This document shows positions 62,303-64,000 of a DNA stretch of 64,000 bases, piece after piece. A program made the position numbers and the translations under genes. The notes beneath the pieces were generated by a model. That model was not told the origin of the DNA. It saw nothing but the letters and a program-made list of their open reading frames with translations, and did not search any database. This stretch comes from Nocardiopsis eucommiae (GTDB taxonomy: Bacteria > Actinomycetota > Actinomycetes > Streptosporangiales > Streptosporangiaceae). The stretch covers positions 5,580,001 to 5,644,000 of the forward strand of contig CP074402.1 in the NCBI GenBank assembly GCA_018388625.1. The letters are read 5' to 3'. Numbering within the stretch: position 1 is the first letter of the stretch; every line of letters begins with the position of its first letter.

Positions 62303-63475
62303 GTGAGGGACGAGACACCGCCGACGGCGCGTGAGACCGCGGACCGGGTGGCGCGTGGTGAGGCGAGCGCGGTCGAGACCGTACGGGAGGCGCTGGAGGC
62401 CGTCGAGCGGATCGGGCACCTGCGCGCCTTCGTCGAGGTCTGGCCGGAGTCGGCGCTGGAGTGCGCGGCCCGGGTGGACGCGGCCGTGGCCAACGGCGGT
62501 GTCCACCTGCCCCTGGCCGGGGTGCCCCTGGCCGTCAAGGCCTCCGAGGGGACCGGCTCCCACCAGGCCCGGCGGTTGGTCGCCGCCGGTGCGGTACCGG
62601 TCGGTTCCACCTCCGTGCCCGGCCCCGGCACCCCGTGGAAGACCTGGGGAGACAACGGCGAGGGGCCCACGCTCAACCCCTGGAACGGCGATCGGGTCCC
62701 CGGGGGCTCCTCCGCCGGGTCAGCCGTCGCGGTGGCCACGGGAGCGGTCCCGTTGGCGACCGCGAGCGACGGCGCCGGATCCACCCGGATCCCCGCGGCC
62801 TGGTGCGGGGTGATCGGCTACAAACCGACCACCGGGCTGCTTCCGGCCCGGGACCGGGCCGGGCTGACGGTCGGCGGGCCGATCGCGCGGACGGTCGCGG
62901 ACGTCGAGCTGTACCGGAGCGCCGTGCTCGGTGGCCGTCCCGTGGCCACTCCACCGCGCCCGCGCGTCGCGTGGTCACCGACCCTGGGGTTCAACGCACC
63001 GGATCCGGAGGTGGTGGAGCTCGCGGAACGAGCGCTGCGGCGCTGGGCCCGTTCCTCCGGCGCGACGGTGTCGGTGCCCCGGCTCGCGCTCACCGACCCC
63101 GCGGAGGCCTGGCTCGCCCGACGGGAGCGGGGCCACCCCGCCGGTGTCCCCTCCGGGGACCTGCCCGCGCTGGACGCCGTCCTGTCCTCCGTGGACCTGC
63201 TCGCCACGCCCACGACCCCGAACCGGGCCCATCCGCACGCGGGGCCGGGCGAGGTGCTGAGTGTGGGGTACACCTGGCTGTTCAACCTCACCGGGCACCC
63301 GGCCCTGAGCCTGCCCGCCGGGCTCACCGGGGACGGTCTGCCCGTGGGTCTGCACCTCGTGGCGCGGCACCACGAGGACGCGCTCCTCCTGGCCGCCGCC
63401 GGGGACGCCGAACGCGCCCTGCCCACCCCGCCCCCGCCGCCCCTCAGGGACGGCGGTCACACTCCGGAGATGTAG
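62303..63475 (+). CDS. Amidase-signature family enzyme
   Basis: About 390 residues from GTG 62303. The Ser-cisSer-Lys triad is visible: Lys in GVPLAVKASEG, cis-Ser in PGGSSAGSAVAVATG, and the acyl-enzyme Ser in ASDGAGSTRIPAAWCGVIGY. The glycine-rich block and the C-terminal LFNLTGHPALSLPAGLTGDG are standard. It hydrolyses an amide bond; GatA is excluded by length and context. The open frame extends upstream to 62177 through a tandem repeat, so I prefer the GTG at the first conserved helix. Confidence 0.85.
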   Translation: MRDETPPTARETADRVARGEASAVETVREALEAVERIGHLRAFVEVWPESALECAARVDAAVANGGVHLPLAGVPLAVKASEGTGSHQARRLVAAGAVPVGSTSVPGPGTPWKTWGDNGEGPTLNPWNGDRVPGGSSAGSAVAVATGAVPLATASDGAGSTRIPAAWCGVIGYKPTTGLLPARDRAGLTVGGPIARTVADVELYRSAVLGGRPVATPPRPRVAWSPTLGFNAPDPEVVELAERALRRWARSSGATVSVPRLALTDPAEAWLARRERGHPAGVPSGDLPALDAVLSSVDLLATPTTPNRAHPHAGPGEVLSVGYTWLFNLTGHPALSLPAGLTGDGLPVGLHLVARHHEDALLLAAAGDAERALPTPPPPPLRDGGHTPEM

Positions 63476-63567
63476 CATCTGAGGCGGATTCTCCCCTCGT
63501 CCGCGTGTTCCCCGGCCCCCGGAGAAAGCCGTGTGACGGGGCTGCCCCAGACACGGAAACGGACGGC

Positions 63568-64000
63568 ATGGACACGGAAGAGACCCAGGTCATGGCCAGG
63601 ACGGGCCAGTTCACCACCACGCTGGGCTGGGAGACCGCCGTCAGGGGTCGGGTGGCCGCCGCGGTCGACCGGTTCGCCGGTCCCCTGGCCGACCTCGCGG
63701 AGCGCGACGCCAACGACGGCGACACCCGTCTGCTGGTCGCCGACTTCTTCAGCGTCGGGCTGAACTTCAGCAAGTACCAGGACCTGACCACCGAGTACCG
63801 CACCAGCGGGGACTCGATCGACTACGCGATCGTCCTCGACGGTGAGCTCTTCGCCCCGGTCGAGGTGCGCCGGATCGGCCAGGACCTGGACCTGCGCAAC
63901 ATCCAGATGGCCCGGCGCCTGGCCGTCGAGCAGGGCGTGGACTGGGTGTTCCTCACCAACGGCCGTGTCTGGCGGGTCTACCACCTGCGGCCCGACGCCG
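63568..64000 (+). CDS. Protein with restriction-type-I-R-like N-terminal domain (3' end outside window)
   Basis: At least 144 residues from ATG 63568; the frame runs off the right edge. The segment VEVRRIGQDLDLRNIQMARR followed by LAVEQGVDWVFLTNGRVWRV matches the HsdR_N-like nuclease pattern of proteins annotated as type I restriction R N-terminal domain. In actinomycetes these stand-alone proteins have no known function. ATG 63592 is an alternative start. Without the C-terminal part the family cannot be settled. Confidence 0.6.
   Translation, partial: MDTEETQVMARTGQFTTTLGWETAVRGRVAAAVDRFAGPLADLAERDANDGDTRLLVADFFSVGLNFSKYQDLTTEYRTSGDSIDYAIVLDGELFAPVEVRRIGQDLDLRNIQMARRLAVEQGVDWVFLTNGRVWRVYHLRPDA

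Overview
The window is a high-GC, densely packed actinomycete chromosome segment. GC-ending codons dominate, starts are often GTG, and many genes overlap by 1-4 bases. Gene content fits the Streptosporangiales, for example a Nocardiopsis relative; that genus guess is inference. About 7.7 kb (49082-56764) is an inserted island, part of it visibly AT-rich.

Important caveat: some 20 genes are broken by about 28 apparent single-base frameshifts. Nearly every one is restored by adding one base to a G or C run of four or five. I found no G or C run of six or longer while reading the window. I treat these as homopolymer under-calls in the sequence, not as pseudogenes, and give whole-gene coordinates with the position of each break.

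Layout. 1-4059 (minus): an alkylsulfatase cut by the window edge, a rifampicin-phosphotransferase-like enzyme (rph) and an alpha/beta hydrolase. 4060-10374: a divergent control region with a 24-nt element upstream of both start codons, then a six-gene Mrp Na+/H+ antiporter operon (MrpB fused into MrpA). 10733-15497: DEAD-box helicase, EamA exporter, FCD-type GntR regulator and an MFS transporter. 15654-20554: SLC13/DASS symporter, orphan TAXI lipoprotein, sensor kinase and response regulator. 20902-28015: DUF1963 protein, DoxX, MarR with a divergent LigB dioxygenase, NADAR protein, TetR with a divergent RibD-like reductase (each divergent pair has a clear palindrome) and a polytopic membrane protein with an extracellular Cys-repeat domain. 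28136-35533: TetR, L,D-transpeptidase lipoprotein, SMR efflux pump with its TetR, UbiB-like kinase and D-Ala-D-Ala carboxypeptidase. 35702-41642: peptide ABC importer with a fused two-domain ATPase. 42305-48910: small membrane protein, rhomboid protease, glycine-betaine ABC system with two paralogous binding proteins, and dCTP deaminase.

Island (49082-56764): tRNA-Gly(CCC) is followed 7.65 kb later by a copy of its 3' end (33-bp perfect repeat), which marks attL and attR. The left end has only the C-terminal scrap of a tyrosine integrase. The left cargo has host-like composition: an unknown protein, HAD phosphatase, APH-like kinase, unknown protein, XRE/TPR regulator and Nudix hydrolase. The right cargo is AT-rich: a DUF262 (GmrS/ParB-like) protein translationally coupled to a MAE_28990-type HEPN protein. 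This is a compact candidate anti-phage pair and the best candidate here for a little-described system.

56972-64000: hypothetical protein, secreted trypsin-like protease, an operon of three tandem lactococcin-972-type bacteriocin precursors with a two-gene ABC exporter/immunity unit, an amidase, and the start of a protein with a restriction-like N-terminal domain.
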